From the NCBI GenBank assembly GCA_947568835.1, contig OX387604.1, positions 27,638,851-27,702,850 on the forward strand: DNA of 64,000 bases. The letters run 5' to 3'. Origin of the DNA: Protonemura montana. Lineage: Eukaryota; Arthropoda; Insecta; Plecoptera; Nemouridae. A program made the translations under genes and the position numbers. Below the pieces are notes generated by a model. It was given only the letters and a program-made list of their open reading frames with translations, made no database searches and was not told where the DNA came from. This document shows positions 27,301-37,968 of the stretch, piece by piece; position 1 is the first letter of the stretch, and every line of letters starts with the position of its first letter.

Positions 27301-28474
27301 TGGTCCCCTTGATGCTCTTCGACAGGAGTAGGCTACGTGCCGGCACCGGGTTTCCCCTCCTCCCTTCTAGGCTAGGTTAGGTTCATCATCATCCTCATCA
27401 TCATCCACTCATTCACCGACGCCATTAGACCAGTGCCGCATGGCCAGATGTCAAAACAGTGCGTCGCTAAACACCACAAATAATAATAATAATAATTGCT
27501 ATTCCATGCTATTCCATGCTTGCTATTCCATGCTTGCTATTCCAAGCAATTCATTTTAAATTTAATATGCTGATCAATCAAGTCCCATCCCAGCATCAGA
27601 AAGTCAGAAAGATCGATCATATCATATCATGATTTCTTGACGATGATATCGTTGATTGGTGGCTTGTTGCAGAGAGAGGCATTCGTAGCGGCAGGAACAT
27701 CCCGAGCAGAACGCTCGTTCCTGGAGTGGTTCTCAGAGACTGCCATGTTCCGACGGTTCCTAGAGGTGCGCATGGAACGGGGCAATCGGTTCCGTGGGGT
27801 TTTCGAGCAGCGGGCTCGAGAACGCAGAGATGAAATCGACAAGAACGTTGTACTTGGTCGGCCAAACAAGAAACATCGCACATTGGGTGAGTACATTTCA
27901 CTTTTGTTTTTTATTAGAAGACGCTCTTACTACAGTACCCAATCTCTGTGCTATTTCTGTAGTTTACAGTATTTTGAATTCTATACAATTATTAGTCTAG
28001 CCTTCCCAAAAAGATATTTTTTTGCTGTAATTAAATCAGCATTAGTTAGATATATTTGCTTATAAGTTAATAACAGTTTTATCTCTGCTGTTTGCAAAGC
28101 TGTAAGTTTATAACAAAAAGAACCTTAAAAATTGATGCCCACGCGAAGAATCAAATTCCGATCTCCACCTTTTGCAGGTGTTGCTCTAACCAATTGAGCT
28201 CCTTTTTCTTTTTGAGAGGATTTTTTCAAAAAAGTCCACAAAAGAACGTGTTTAAGTAGCTCAATCGCGGCACTCACATCAGGTGGAGATCAGCTCCAAT
28301 ATTGAGAGGTTATTTGTGTTTCTTATTTAATAAAATTCTTTCAGCATTACAAGCTTTTCAAGTAACAAGTCAAGCATCGAACAATACTTGCCGCATCAAC
28401 TGACTGATATTCATCTCTTGTACTTGTATTCTATTTCAGGTGACAGATTCAAGGAATGGACACCATTCACGTAG
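18393..28474 (+). CDS. DENND2: DENN domain-containing protein 2 family (Rab guanine-nucleotide exchange factor)
   Basis: Predicted exchange factor for Rab GTPases in membrane traffic (vertebrate DENND2 proteins act on Rab9 or Rab13). Coding exons: 18393-20216, 21600-21752, 23553-23700, 24110-24312, 24742-24978, 25292-25728, 26315-26489, 26779-27021, 27673-27886, 28440-28474. That is ten coding exons with GT-AG borders and continuous phase, about 1222 residues. An in-frame TAG just upstream supports the ATG at 18393. Residues 1-700 are basic, Ser/Pro-rich and probably disordered, with islands PPPRKPPRTFAH (about 347), SEIMLRKLENVLKNHQK (about 441) and SVEHIYAVPFE (about 540). The tripartite DENN module follows: uDENN about 740-860 (PHMFPHLFQYVLLVGL, EEFCFPD, FGYCRR), cDENN about 960-1080 (LFGSLLLERKVVLFSDSL, ILYPFSWQHTFIPVLP), dDENN about 1110-1205 (VSEAFVRAFVEVCGHY, MFRRFLEVRM). 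The exact DENND2 paralogue cannot be assigned. Confidence 0.93.
23199..23264. repeat. 11-bp tandem repeat, six perfect copies
   Basis: GCATCCTGGCT is repeated six times without change inside a DENND2 intron (21753-23552). Perfect copies of a short unit suggest a young minisatellite. Confidence 0.9.
26015..26176 (-). mobile_element. tRNA-derived inverted-repeat (foldback/MITE-like) element, copy A
   Basis: Ends are CCTCTCAAAAATTGAT at 26015-26030 and ATCAATTTTTGAGAG at 26162-26176, facing each other. Read on the minus strand, the left arm contains TAGCTCAATTGGT (A-box, 26081-26093) and GGTTCGAGTC (B-box, 26042-26051), the two internal promoter blocks of a tRNA. The anticodon arm is degraded and there is no clean acceptor stem, so this is a tRNA-derived repeat and not a tRNA gene. 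It lies in the DENND2 intron between exons 25292-25728 and 26315-26489. Confidence 0.75.
27061..27496 (+). mobile_element. 5S rRNA-derived SINE, copy 1 (chimeric head, TAA-repeat tail)
   Basis: A 5S-like stretch at about 27090-27140 (AGTTAAGCAACACTGCG, then GGTTGGGTGACC) matches the internal control region of 5S rRNA. It is followed by a body beginning GACCAGTTCTGTTCGGGAGA, a C/T-rich segment with GGCACCGGGTTTCCCCTCC, a TAGGTTAGGTT motif, CATCATC repeats, and a 3' end CAGTGCGTCGCTAAACACCA followed by (TAA)n. A second partial body copy lies upstream of the 5S part. It sits in the DENND2 intron starting at 27022. Confidence 0.85.
28121..28311. mobile_element. tRNA-derived inverted-repeat element, copy B (tRNA-like sequence in both arms)
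   Basis: Left end ACCTTAAAAATTGATGCCC and right end ATTGAGAGGTT are degraded forms of the copy-A ends. The left arm, read on the minus strand, holds GAGCTCAATTGGTTAGAGCA followed by AGGTGGAGATC. The right arm, on the plus strand, holds GTAGCTCAATCGCGGCA followed by CAGGTGGAGATC. The two arms are therefore inverted, diverged copies of the same tRNA-derived unit. It lies in the last DENND2 intron. Confidence 0.7.
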
Positions 28475-28659
28475 CTCACATGCCTTGATGGGGACAGTAT
28501 TCCGTTACCTGGCCTTGCCTAATTAGCACTCTAGTTCATAGATTGATCATAGTTCATAACTGATCATTCAAATTGTGCATCATACTCAATAAGCTAACTG
28601 AGAATCTCAAATCAAAACCTCTGCACTTTGAAGTTAGTAACATTTTATTTTTGAAACTT

Positions 28660-28665
28660 AATAAA
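28660..28665 (+). terminator. Likely DENND2 poly(A) signal
   Basis: Canonical AATAAA about 190 bp after the DENND2 stop codon at 28472-28474. It is the first such hexamer in the 3' flank that I see and is placed sensibly for a short 3' UTR. The cleavage site itself is not determinable. Confidence 0.5.
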
Positions 28666-29096
28666 AAACAAGATTGCACTATTTTTTTATTAGCAAACTG
28701 TTTTTAGTTTTACATTTTGATAAAGTTTTTCAGTGTATCTTCAGACTTTTTGTCAGATATTCCAGCTGCATTTGCTTTCAGAAAGTTTGAATGCCTTCGA
28801 TACATTCTTTTTTTACTGCGTAATATACTGTCTTATATAATACGTTGCAATTGCTAATTAAATCTCTTGTTTTAAAAGTTAGACCAGTTGCCTTGCACAA
28901 AGTATATTGGTGCATACATTTTAGTTTTCATTTAGTTTCCCCCACTCTCTTCACACATTCAGTAGAACTATAGATGCCATCTTGCATTTGTAACAACAGA
29001 AGTATTGATCATTTGGCTGGTAACCTTTCTCCCAGATGCCTTTCAATTATCTGATAGCTGCAAGCAATGCTTGCTTGCTATGCTTGCTTATACTCA

Positions 29097-29438
29097 GGTT
29101 ACATTTCATTGGAAATTTATGATATTATCTCAGTGAACAGAAATGCATTTAAGTGTAAGCTTTAAGTTAAATTTACGTGTTATGTAAGTTTGAATTTCTT
29201 GTATAATTTAAAAGCAGGCAAGATGAGCTGGGCAGCAAGTTGTAAGGAACGGTTGTCTCTTTTTTTTGGTTACATTTCATTGGAAATTTATGATATTATC
29301 TCAGTGAACAGAAATGCATTTAAGTGTAAGCTTTAAGTTAAATTTACGTGTTATGTAAGTTTGAATTTCTTGTATAATTTAAAAGCAGGCAAGATGAGCT
29401 GGGCAGCAAGTTGTAAGGAACGGTTGTCTCTTTTTTTT
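29097..29438. repeat. 171-bp direct tandem duplication, two essentially identical copies
   Basis: The block starting GGTTACATTTCATTGGAAAT at 29097 is repeated immediately at 29268 with no difference that I could find, down to the terminal T run. Such identity in non-coding DNA implies a very recent duplication or an assembly artefact. Confidence 0.95.
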
Positions 29439-30457
29439 TAATGTGAAAATTGTTTTCAATTTTGCAAGTAACTTGTTGCCTTAACTAAGATGCCTTCTTC
29501 GTAACTGATGAGTGAGATAGATAATGGTAGACAGGACGAGAAGGATCGAAAAGGGAATGCACTCAAAAATGTGATTTATTATTTATTAGTACAAAAAAGG
29601 ATATTTGTTGGTGCAAACACAATAATGTACATATATGTTGCCTTACATTGTTTTCCTGAATTTACATTTAAACTTCCTTCCAGTCGTTTGTAGATCAACA
29701 TTGTGAACATTGCATTCAATGATAAAGTGAACAATTTGTTGTCAAATAATGTATAGTTTTATTTGTTCAATACCTTCTTGATATTGGCAATCCATTCCCA
29801 AACGAGCCTTTTAACTTCTCAAAATCAAGCAAGAAGATGGTAGTTTGCATCCCTTAGCCATATAACCTAACCTAACCAACAACATGGTTTGTAGTTTGGT
29901 TTGTATAAGTCAAAACTGAAGTAATTCGATTTCATTTTGGAGTATTTTATCTCATGACAAACCACCTGGCAGCTTCCTCACTGTTAGAGGTAATTTTAAC
30001 ATCTTTTTAAAAAGTAATCAGTGACCACCGTTAGCTTTGTCGATGTCTAAGCCAAGCTCATTTCAAGCTGTAATAGTAGCTGCTTCGCACACCATTTTTC
30101 TAGGGCAATTCGTTCTTGAAATTTGGCACATTTTTTTTATGCAAAATTGATTTTCTTTTCCTCAAAACTTAACCGGTAAGAATATCTGTTTTGGAAATTC
30201 TTACATCGCTAATCAAATAATATATAATCCTGGAACAAAGATTGATGGGAAGAACTCCAAGCCGCTGTTGTAAGACGGTTGACACAAGGTACGTCATTCA
30301 ATGAGGCACAGATTTCTCAGGGTGCGGCTCCTTTCTTCCACCCTCGTGGTTATAGTCATGGCTCGAGTAGATCTTTTATAATGCAAGCATTGAATAAAGA
30401 TGGGGTGTTGTATATTCCTATCCGTATTCTATGATACAACCTCTAGGAGTCTTTCAT

Positions 30458-30838
30458 GATTATTGGAGTTTCACGACGCCCTGTGACACTGGTCTAATGG
30501 CGTCGGTGAATTAGTGAATGATGATAAGGATCATGATGAACCTAACCTAACCTAGAAGGGAGGAGGGGAAACCCGGTGCCGGCACGTAGCATACTCTTGT
30601 TGAAGAGCACCAAGGTGACCACCAGCTTTACGTCCCCTCCTCCACAAATCCATGCTGTCGAGAGGTTGATAAGCAAGGCGAGTGAAGTTGCTGTACTAAC
30701 TTTCATCCCTCCAACCTCTCTCCCGAACAGAACTGGTCATGTATATGATGGTCACCCATCCAATACCTGACTCAACGCAGTGTTGCTTAACTTCGGTGAT
30801 CTAATGAGAACCGATGTTTCCAACACAACAAACAGTTC
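30458..30838 (-). mobile_element. 5S rRNA-derived SINE, copy 2 (most complete head)
   Basis: Read on the minus strand, the head (30838 to about 30750) runs AACATCGGTTCTC, ATCACCGAAGTTAAGCAACA, then GGATGGGTGACC. This matches the A-box, intermediate element and C-box of arthropod 5S rRNA. The body (GACCAGTTCTGTTCGGGAGA onward), the GGCACCGGGTTTCCCCTCC segment, AGGTTAGGTTAGG and the ACCGACGCCATTAGACCAGT tail are almost the same as copy 1, apart from an internal deletion of about 32 bp. Confidence 0.85.
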
Positions 30839-31154
30839 GGTCTGTACGAGTCTCAAATATGCTCCAAATGCATATATTTTCCTTTAACTTGTATTTGCCC
30901 CAACCACCACCACCAACTGTCATTCCCCTGATTAAATTAATTTTTCCAATAATTTCTCCTTTTCTACAAGAAAAACAGTTTTTTAGGAGTGGTGGGAGGG
31001 GGTAGCAAATAGTGTTATGCTCGCGCCTGAATACACACCCCAACCGTTCCTGGAATAAAATATACCTACATACTTAACTATATTGTTAAGCTAGAACCTG
31101 ATTGGCCAGTGCCCATGGCTATAGTTTTCAAGATGAATTTCCAAAGGTTTAGTG

Positions 31155-31510
31155 TAATTCAAGTCGAGACACACTGCTCTAGGTCAGGCATTGGATTAAT
31201 ATGACAAAGATATTATTTCATGACCAGATGACCAGTTCTGTTCGAGTTTAGGAAGTTGGAGAATTTAAAGTTAGTGCAACAGCCACTATCATCGTCCTGA
31301 TAAGGTATCAAAATCTGAAATCTGGAATTAGTAAATTCATTCTGTTGTTAGTGTTGAACTGTCCTTCGGAAGGTTAGGCGAACTGGTTGTCCCCTTCGTG
31401 ATCTTCAACAAAAGTAGGCAAGTGCCAGCACAGGATTTTCGCTGGTTCTCGTCTCAACTAGGTTCACATTCATCCACTCGTTCAACTACACCCTAAAGCC
31501 CAGAGCCAGA
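31155..31510 (+). mobile_element. 5S-SINE, copy 3 (old, diverged)
   Basis: In the same order as copies 1 and 2: CACTGCTCTAGGTCAGGCATT, GACCAGTTCTGTTCGAG, AGTTAGTGCAACAGCCAC, TGGTTGTCCCCTTCGTGAT, AGGCAAGTGCCAGCACAGG, ACTAGGTTCACATTCATCCA. Substitutions are spread throughout, so this is an older insertion than copies 1 and 2. Confidence 0.65.
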
Positions 31511-34500
31511 GGACCTAGAACCAATCTATCGATTAAAGTGTAATTGCAAAGTACGCAAAATGTCTCTGCAAAATGTGCGCTTTCGGCAATACTTTGTTTG
31601 TTCTTAGATAAACTTCCCACGGATTGATTTGTTTTGGTGCTGGTTTGGCCTGTGTTGTGTGCCTGCCTGCCAGTGCAGGAAGGTCGTGGTAACATAGCAA
31701 TACATGTGGTCTTGTCACGACTTAAGACGGGCAGAAGGAAAGATGGCAGGATTGCCCTCCTCACTTTTGGGGGATTTAAACATACTACTTAAATATTCCC
31801 CGACTAACTAGCTCCAGTCAATCAATCAATTTGGATTTTTTTTTACTCAAAAAATAATGTATTACAAATAATAACAGATAGTTTGTAAATATAACTGTGA
31901 GTGATCTAAGACAATCGCTTGTGCATGGGCGTAATAAACAAAACTTACAAACTTCATCACAAGGTGGCATTCTAAATATATTTAATATAGTTATGGTTTG
32001 ATCTAAAGCTAGTTTCAACTTTCAACTTACTGTGTCAACAACTTACTGTGTCAACAACTTACTGTGTCAACAACTTACTAAAAGACCAGAGTTCTCTCAA
32101 AAAGTCTAAAGAAAGATATTTAGTTTTTCTGGTAGGAAGATGTCCTACTATTCGTTGCCTTGTAGTTTCCCTTGTTTCAAAGTCCACAACTAAACAAGGC
32201 GGCTTTGCGTAGCTGAAAATATTATAACCATTGCTGTACAAACACGTAGGTAATAAGCCGGATCTTTGAAGCAGTGTTTTTTTTATATATCCTACTATAT
32301 TGTAAAATAATTTTCCTTTCGATCGTGGATGTTCTTCGCACGATTCTCTCGGTAGATTCAAGGTCAAAGTGGTCAAATGATGAGCAAATCCTAAGTCAGT
32401 GAACACGTTAATCGTATTTCGTAGAGGGTTACAACTTATAAACCCGTGACAAGGCACGGTAGGACTAAAACTTACAAACCAAAACTGAAATCAACCAAAA
32501 TGTAGACCTCCAAGAGTAACATTGTTCGTAATTATGATAGGAACAGGTATGCACATACCTGCAGTGCAGTGTACAAACTAAAGATACATGTCACGATTCT
32601 AAATATTTTAAAGGGTTCAGTGCATTTTGGAGGAAGGGGAAGAGGGTATATGGTGGGTTAGCGAGGCGAGGCGCTTACGAAATATGTGGGAAGAAGAACT
32701 TGTACCAAATGCTTTACAGCCTGTAACTCTACCTTCCACAACGCTACCACCAAGCGAAGCATCGAGACTCAGTTGCTGCTTTTATTGGTAGATATCCAGA
32801 CAGTGTAAATTGCTCAGTGTATATCCCCATTTATATTATCGTTGAACTAGCCACGCCTATAGCTTTACTATCAGAACTTGTACCTTACCTTGTACAATTT
32901 AGCCACAGCAAGCCCACCGCCCACCGGCACACCAGATCACGATAAACTGGTGTATAATGGGTGAATATTTAAGGGTTCGTAAGCCCTTGAGTTACCAAAT
33001 GACCAAAAACAAATGTCTAGTCTTTTCTTCCCAAGTTATTTACATATTTTTGAAAGAGAATTGCAGAAACCTCGTATTTTTTCATCTAGTTCCCCTGCAT
33101 GAGAACCTGATGACTCATAGCGTAGACTCGGTGGTGAATCGTGACTGATCATGAGTGAATTGGTGACCTATTGGTCTAAAGGAAAGAAAAAATGCTGAGA
33201 TCGCATGCCTAGCTTTGTTTACTAGTCGATAGCCTTTAATTGCTGCGAAGGGTCATCTATCAAGCGTCACTCTCTTACGAAATGTGCAATCTAATTTACT
33301 CCATAGTTACAAAGTTAAAAAAATAAAATGGCAAACCTACAAGGTTTTGTTAATTTTTCAGCTCATTTCACAATTTAGGTGGTTATTTATTTACGAAGTT
33401 ACAATGCCTTATCAGCCTAATATCTTTCATCTTCATCACATTGGTAAGTTCCAGATGACTCTATTCTTATTGTTTCCATACATTTTCTGAGCTATTAATA
33501 ATGAAATTAAGTAAAAAATGTTGTTTATGACGCGACGTTGTTTATGGCCTTCCCACTTTCGAGACATGCGTCTGAGCGTTATAACAGTCTGTTCTTCTTC
33601 ACAATTAATATTCAGGTGGATAATTAAAGCATTATTTTATTTTTAATATCATATTCATTAACCGTGACCAATTACCAACAAGTTCAAGTGTTGATGCTGC
33701 CATTACAACACTCGTAATCTCACTCATACAGTGAGAAATGTACTTGCCATGGTAAGGTTGGGCCCTTGAAAATTCTTCTCCAACCAGACAAATTTGTGGA
33801 AAACATTACTCTCAGCCATTCGTTGGGGTAGTAGTAGAAGAAGTTAAATTTATTTTGTAGTGAAGTGCTTTGGCAGTGAAAGATTGCCTCGATTTTCTCT
33901 AGTTTTCAACCACTATTCCAAATTTTGATCGATTATATTGCAACCCCCCCCCCCCCCCTACCCCTCCCCCTGCAACTCACTGGATATATTTGCCTCATTG
34001 GACCAATTGGGTGCAAAGTGGACATTTCAGCACCAAGAGAACCGGGCATCGAACTCATCGTCTGCTGCTAGCTTCGTCTGGTTTGTCTGGTCGTAAACTC
34101 GTAAACTCGTGATATAATGATCTTTTATTTTTACAGACTCGAGATGGAGAATATTGTTGTACCTTGCCGTGCACAAAGTAGTAATCAACCAACCACAAAC
34201 CAGACATATCTTGATCTGATGCTAAGCACAGATACAAAGTAGTTTGGAATATCAGAAAAACCACCGAGGTTAAGTAACATTACGCCAAGTAAGCTATTGA
34301 ATTGACAAATATGACTCAAAGAAACAGTTGTATTTAGAAGAAAGGGTGGAGAAATTGAAATGTTAATGTAGTTTCTATCGACCTCTCGAGCCCATACTAT
34401 TTGAAATTTTACATCCATCGAGATATTGTGCTTTTTGACCATCTAGCCTCCTTAAGAAGCGAGAACTACATTAGCGATGGTTTTAAATTGATAAAGCCTT

Positions 34501-34529
34501 TGAACGTATAGCTCAAACGGAAATTCAAA
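31511..34529. other. Gene-free interval
   Basis: Holds a 16-bp tandem repeat (CAACTTACTGTGTCAA, about 3.5 copies, 32023-32079), a 15-base C run at 33944-33958 and an unassigned 132-codon open frame on the minus strand at 32059-32457. No gene can be supported. Confidence 0.45.
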
Positions 34530-34688
34530 CGCTTACGGGCTTGCATGTAGGTCGGCACCGGGTTTTCCCTCCACCTTGCAGAAAGGCTGGGTTAAGTTCG
34601 TCATCACACTCATCGTCTCGTCATTTGCCTACACTAATATCACGAGTCAATTGTCAAAACAGTGCGTCGTTAAACGTCACAAAGCGGT
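34530..34688 (+). mobile_element. 5S-SINE, copy 4 (3' fragment only)
   Basis: Contains GTCGGCACCGGGTTTTCC, a C/T-rich stretch, CATCACACTCATCGTC and the shared 3' end TGTCAAAACAGTGCGTCGTT. The 5S head and body are missing. The 3' end agrees with copy 1, which fixes the element's true terminus. Confidence 0.65.
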
Positions 34689-35105
34689 CGAGTGATCTCG
34701 ACTTATTGGCGGTCCAAACAGAATGCTATTTAAAACCATATACCATAACCAGTATACCATGATATGGTGTTGTTACACCATGGTTTTTAAACCATCTGTT
34801 ATCTCATGTAAGTTATCGCATGTGGATTTGAGAAAACTCTGAGTTCAAAGACACGGACACGAGTTGGCAAAAAAATATTTGAGTCTTCACTTTCCTCGAT
34901 TCGCAATAAAGTCGTATTAAAAATTTAATAAAAAAATGTTTCGTGGTGTTTTCCCCAATGAGATAACTCTAAATTCTGTCTCGTAACCCATCTGATAGAC
35001 TTATGAAATTTACAATCCAAGGTGCAGTACTATGTCTACCGCTCATATGTCATCAGTATTAACCCAAATCATGGCAATTTAGTTGGAACTTGCATTTTTC
35101 ATAAA

Positions 35106-35594
35106 GTTGACAGAGAGCTTACCACTAATACAACAACGTAAGTTGACAGAGCTTACCACTAATACAACAACGCAAGTTGACAGAGCTTACCACTAATACA
35201 ACAACGCAAGTTGACAGAGCTTACCACTAATACAACAACGTAAGTTGACAGAGCTTACCACTAATACAACAACGTAAGTTGACAGAGCTTACCACTAATA
35301 CAACAACGTAAGTTGACAGAGCTTACCGCTAATACAACAACGTAAGTTGACAGAGCTTACCACTAATACAAAAACGTAAGTTGACAGAGAGCTTAACACT
35401 AATACAACAACGTAAGTTGACAGAGCTTACCACTAATACAACAACGTAAGTTGACAGAGCTTACCACTAATACAACAACGTAAGTTGACAGAGCTTACCA
35501 CTAATACAACAACGTAAGTTGACAGAGCTTACCACTAATACAACAACGTAAGTTGACAGAGCTTACCACTAATACAACAACGTAAGTTGACAGA
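35106..35594. repeat. 34-bp tandem repeat array (about 14 copies)
   Basis: The unit begins GTTGACAGAGCTTACCACTA and ends AACAACGTAA. Two copies (35106 and about 35380) carry an extra GA that turns GAGC into GAGAGC. Every junction recreates CGTAAGTTGACAG. The array is non-coding and lies between the SINE cluster and the protease-homolog gene. Confidence 0.95.
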
Positions 35595-37536
35595 TGCAAT
35601 AGTCAAGTGAACCAGCAGTTATTGAATCACCGAATCGACCTTATGAAACAGTTATTCAGAATTAGCGAGCCATAGACCGAACGACATACGATTACGCCTA
35701 CGGAGGTAGCACAAGGTGCTTGAACACTCATCTTGTGCGACAACCTTACTCAGTCATAATTAAGCAACGTGTGTGTGTGTACGTAATTAACATAAAAATG
35801 ATATTCCCGACCAAATGTAACAATGAATGCTAGATCAGTTGCGTTCCCAGTTGTTACTCTATGCATATATTACTGCATGCGTTATTGAACACTGGAGGTT
35901 GCATATCATTGCACTTACACAAATTTATTCTTGGAAATAATCATTTTCGAAACAATAACAAATATTGCGCACTTCTTAAAATGCGTGCACCTGTTGACTA
36001 TGATCAGATGCAATAAAGGTATTTGTTTAGTTTTGAAACAAATTACTTGATTTTATTACTTTTTGGCAGACGACAGAAGTATTTACTGTTGACTTCACCC
36101 GGATTCAAAGATGAACTAAGAGTACGGATTCTGGTTTAAGCCGAGGGAAATACCAAGGTAAATTGAACAGAGATTCAAAGGTCAAATTGACTCTTTGAAA
36201 GATGTTTGCAGGGCGGCTCTGTCCCGGTTCTGAGAACTTTGCTCACAACCTGGAATATATAAAGATTGATATCGAAATAATGGACATCGTGATTTCATAA
36301 TCATAACACAAGACTGGACATTTCTTGCGATCCACTTAAAACTCGTACAGTTCTGGGCAAATCTCATCGTCCAAGAGCGATGAAAAATCATTTAACATTT
36401 TTGTCATGTTTCTTCTCTTGGAAGTCTGCCCACAGATGACTTTCCTACATTCCTTGTTGTTTAATAAACATTTAAGACAAATATTTCAGTTTATTCAATG
36501 TTATCGGGTGTGACAAGATGCATCGGTTCTCTCCACATTTTGAATTCCATTGAATTTACACGCAATTGTTCAGACAAACTCAGTATGGAACAACTGCCAA
36601 TAACAAAATGTTGGCTTCGTCTTCCCGAGGTCCGATTTGATATCAAATGATCTGACTTCTTGAAAGAAAATCAATTGGAAAGAATTAAGTGGAATTCGAA
36701 AAGTGAAAAATCGTCGTTTCGAAGTCAAGGGCTACAATTTTCTAGTTATCTAAATGTCAGCAACTCTTAACAGCGCCGTTATCCCCTCCACAGCAATCAG
36801 CTTAATCCTGGCGCCGAAAATATGAACCTATGAAAATATGGAAATATGGACCTAATATGACCTAATATGGCCTTTGGACTACGCGGCAGGATCAATGAAT
36901 CCTGGAAAATATGCGATGGTTTAGTTATGACTGAAGCATGAACACAAGAACAGAACTCATTGACAAAAAACGATGGAATATCGGAAAGGAATGGAAAGGT
37001 GGACTGTGATATCAAAATGAAACTGCAACCCCTTTTAACGTTTCTCTTTGTACCTTAAATCTTTGCCGCCTCGAAAATATTCCTCCCGAAAAACAGGAAT
37101 TTCTGGACGAAGGCAGTGTGGCACTATGACGAGTTCAAATGTAAGTGAAAAACTTTGACGATACCGAGGCAGGAAAGCAGGAACTTTGGGCAAGACTTGA
37201 GAAGAGAACAGAAGTTGAAAGTCAGGAAAACTGCACAAAGAGAATGGGGGAGAGACAGTGAAACAAAAAGGAAAGTCCTACAAGAAAACCGTTATTCCTA
37301 TTCTTGATAGGATGTACAAGCCTGGACATCGGTCGGAGACGGAGAAGAAGACGGAGAAGATGATAAAGATAGAGGCGTCTGTGTAAGAGTAAGATCCGGG
37401 CTGAAGTTGAACCGTCACGTCTCCATACTGCGCCGACTAATCACAGGTAAGTAATGACGTCACCGATCCTTTCCGCGAACGCAGATCTTGTTAATGTTGA
37501 GCCAAGGAATTCTAATCCCTACCAGCTGAGCGTAGC
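35595..37536. other. Upstream region of the CLIP protease-homolog gene
   Basis: About 1.9 kb without a supported gene or recognised repeat. It presumably includes regulatory DNA for the gene starting at about 37569. No specific site could be assigned apart from the core promoter listed separately. Confidence 0.4.
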
Positions 37537-37573
37537 TATATAAGACAGCATCATGCAGACATGCAGTCAGTGT
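37537..37573 (+). promoter_or_regulatory. TATA box plus initiator core promoter
   Basis: TATATAAG at 37537-37544 is followed by the arthropod initiator pentamer TCAGT at 37567-37571. The spacing, about 32 bp from the first T of TATA to the A of TCAGT, is right for RNA polymerase II. It predicts transcription from about 37569, leading into a non-coding exon with a good donor at 37643. Confidence 0.75.
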
Positions 37574-37642
37574 GGAAGATGAACTTCTAGAGGTAACATC
37601 GTGAAGATACCGCACAAAGGATATTAGAAAATCACGGCTAAG
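37569..37642 (+). other. Non-coding first exon with a 3-codon upstream ORF
   Basis: Predicted 5' UTR exon of the protease homolog. It starts at the initiator and ends before GTAGGT at 37643. It includes ATG AAC TTC TAG at 37579-37590, a minimal upstream ORF that could damp translation. The next exon starts after TTTTCAG at 37956, twelve bases before the main ATG. Confidence 0.6.
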
Positions 37643-37968
37643 GTAGGTCGAGAGAAAAATATTTGTATGTTTCTTCCTACGATATGTTTTTTATACTTCA
37701 TTTTTGAGCTCCGAGACAAAAACAAATGCACCATGCTTGTTTTGTTAAGGGAAATCTTAAGGTGGATGAGTCAGTGGTTTTTATTTACATAAATAACTGT
37801 CCTTGGCTTGAGACTATTTTCTATCATAAACAAATCAAATTGTAATAATACGGAAACAAATATTTCTTACTCATCGCGGTCGAAGGACTTGTTACGAACT
37901 AAGAAATCGCATTGTTTTCTTCAAACAAATCTCTTAAAATCTCGTTTAATTTTCAGAAATTCGAAAAG

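Larger units (their letters stand above)
28475..30457. other. Gene-free interval downstream of DENND2
   Basis: Contains the DENND2 3' UTR, the 171-bp tandem duplication at 29097-29438 and a short telomere-like motif at 29864-29877. Open frames here are short and resemble no family I know. Confidence 0.5.

Noticed and set aside
30750-30838. A genuine 5S rRNA gene
   Set aside because: The head keeps the internal promoter but lacks the 3' third of 5S rRNA and runs directly into the SINE body; other copies show the same structure.
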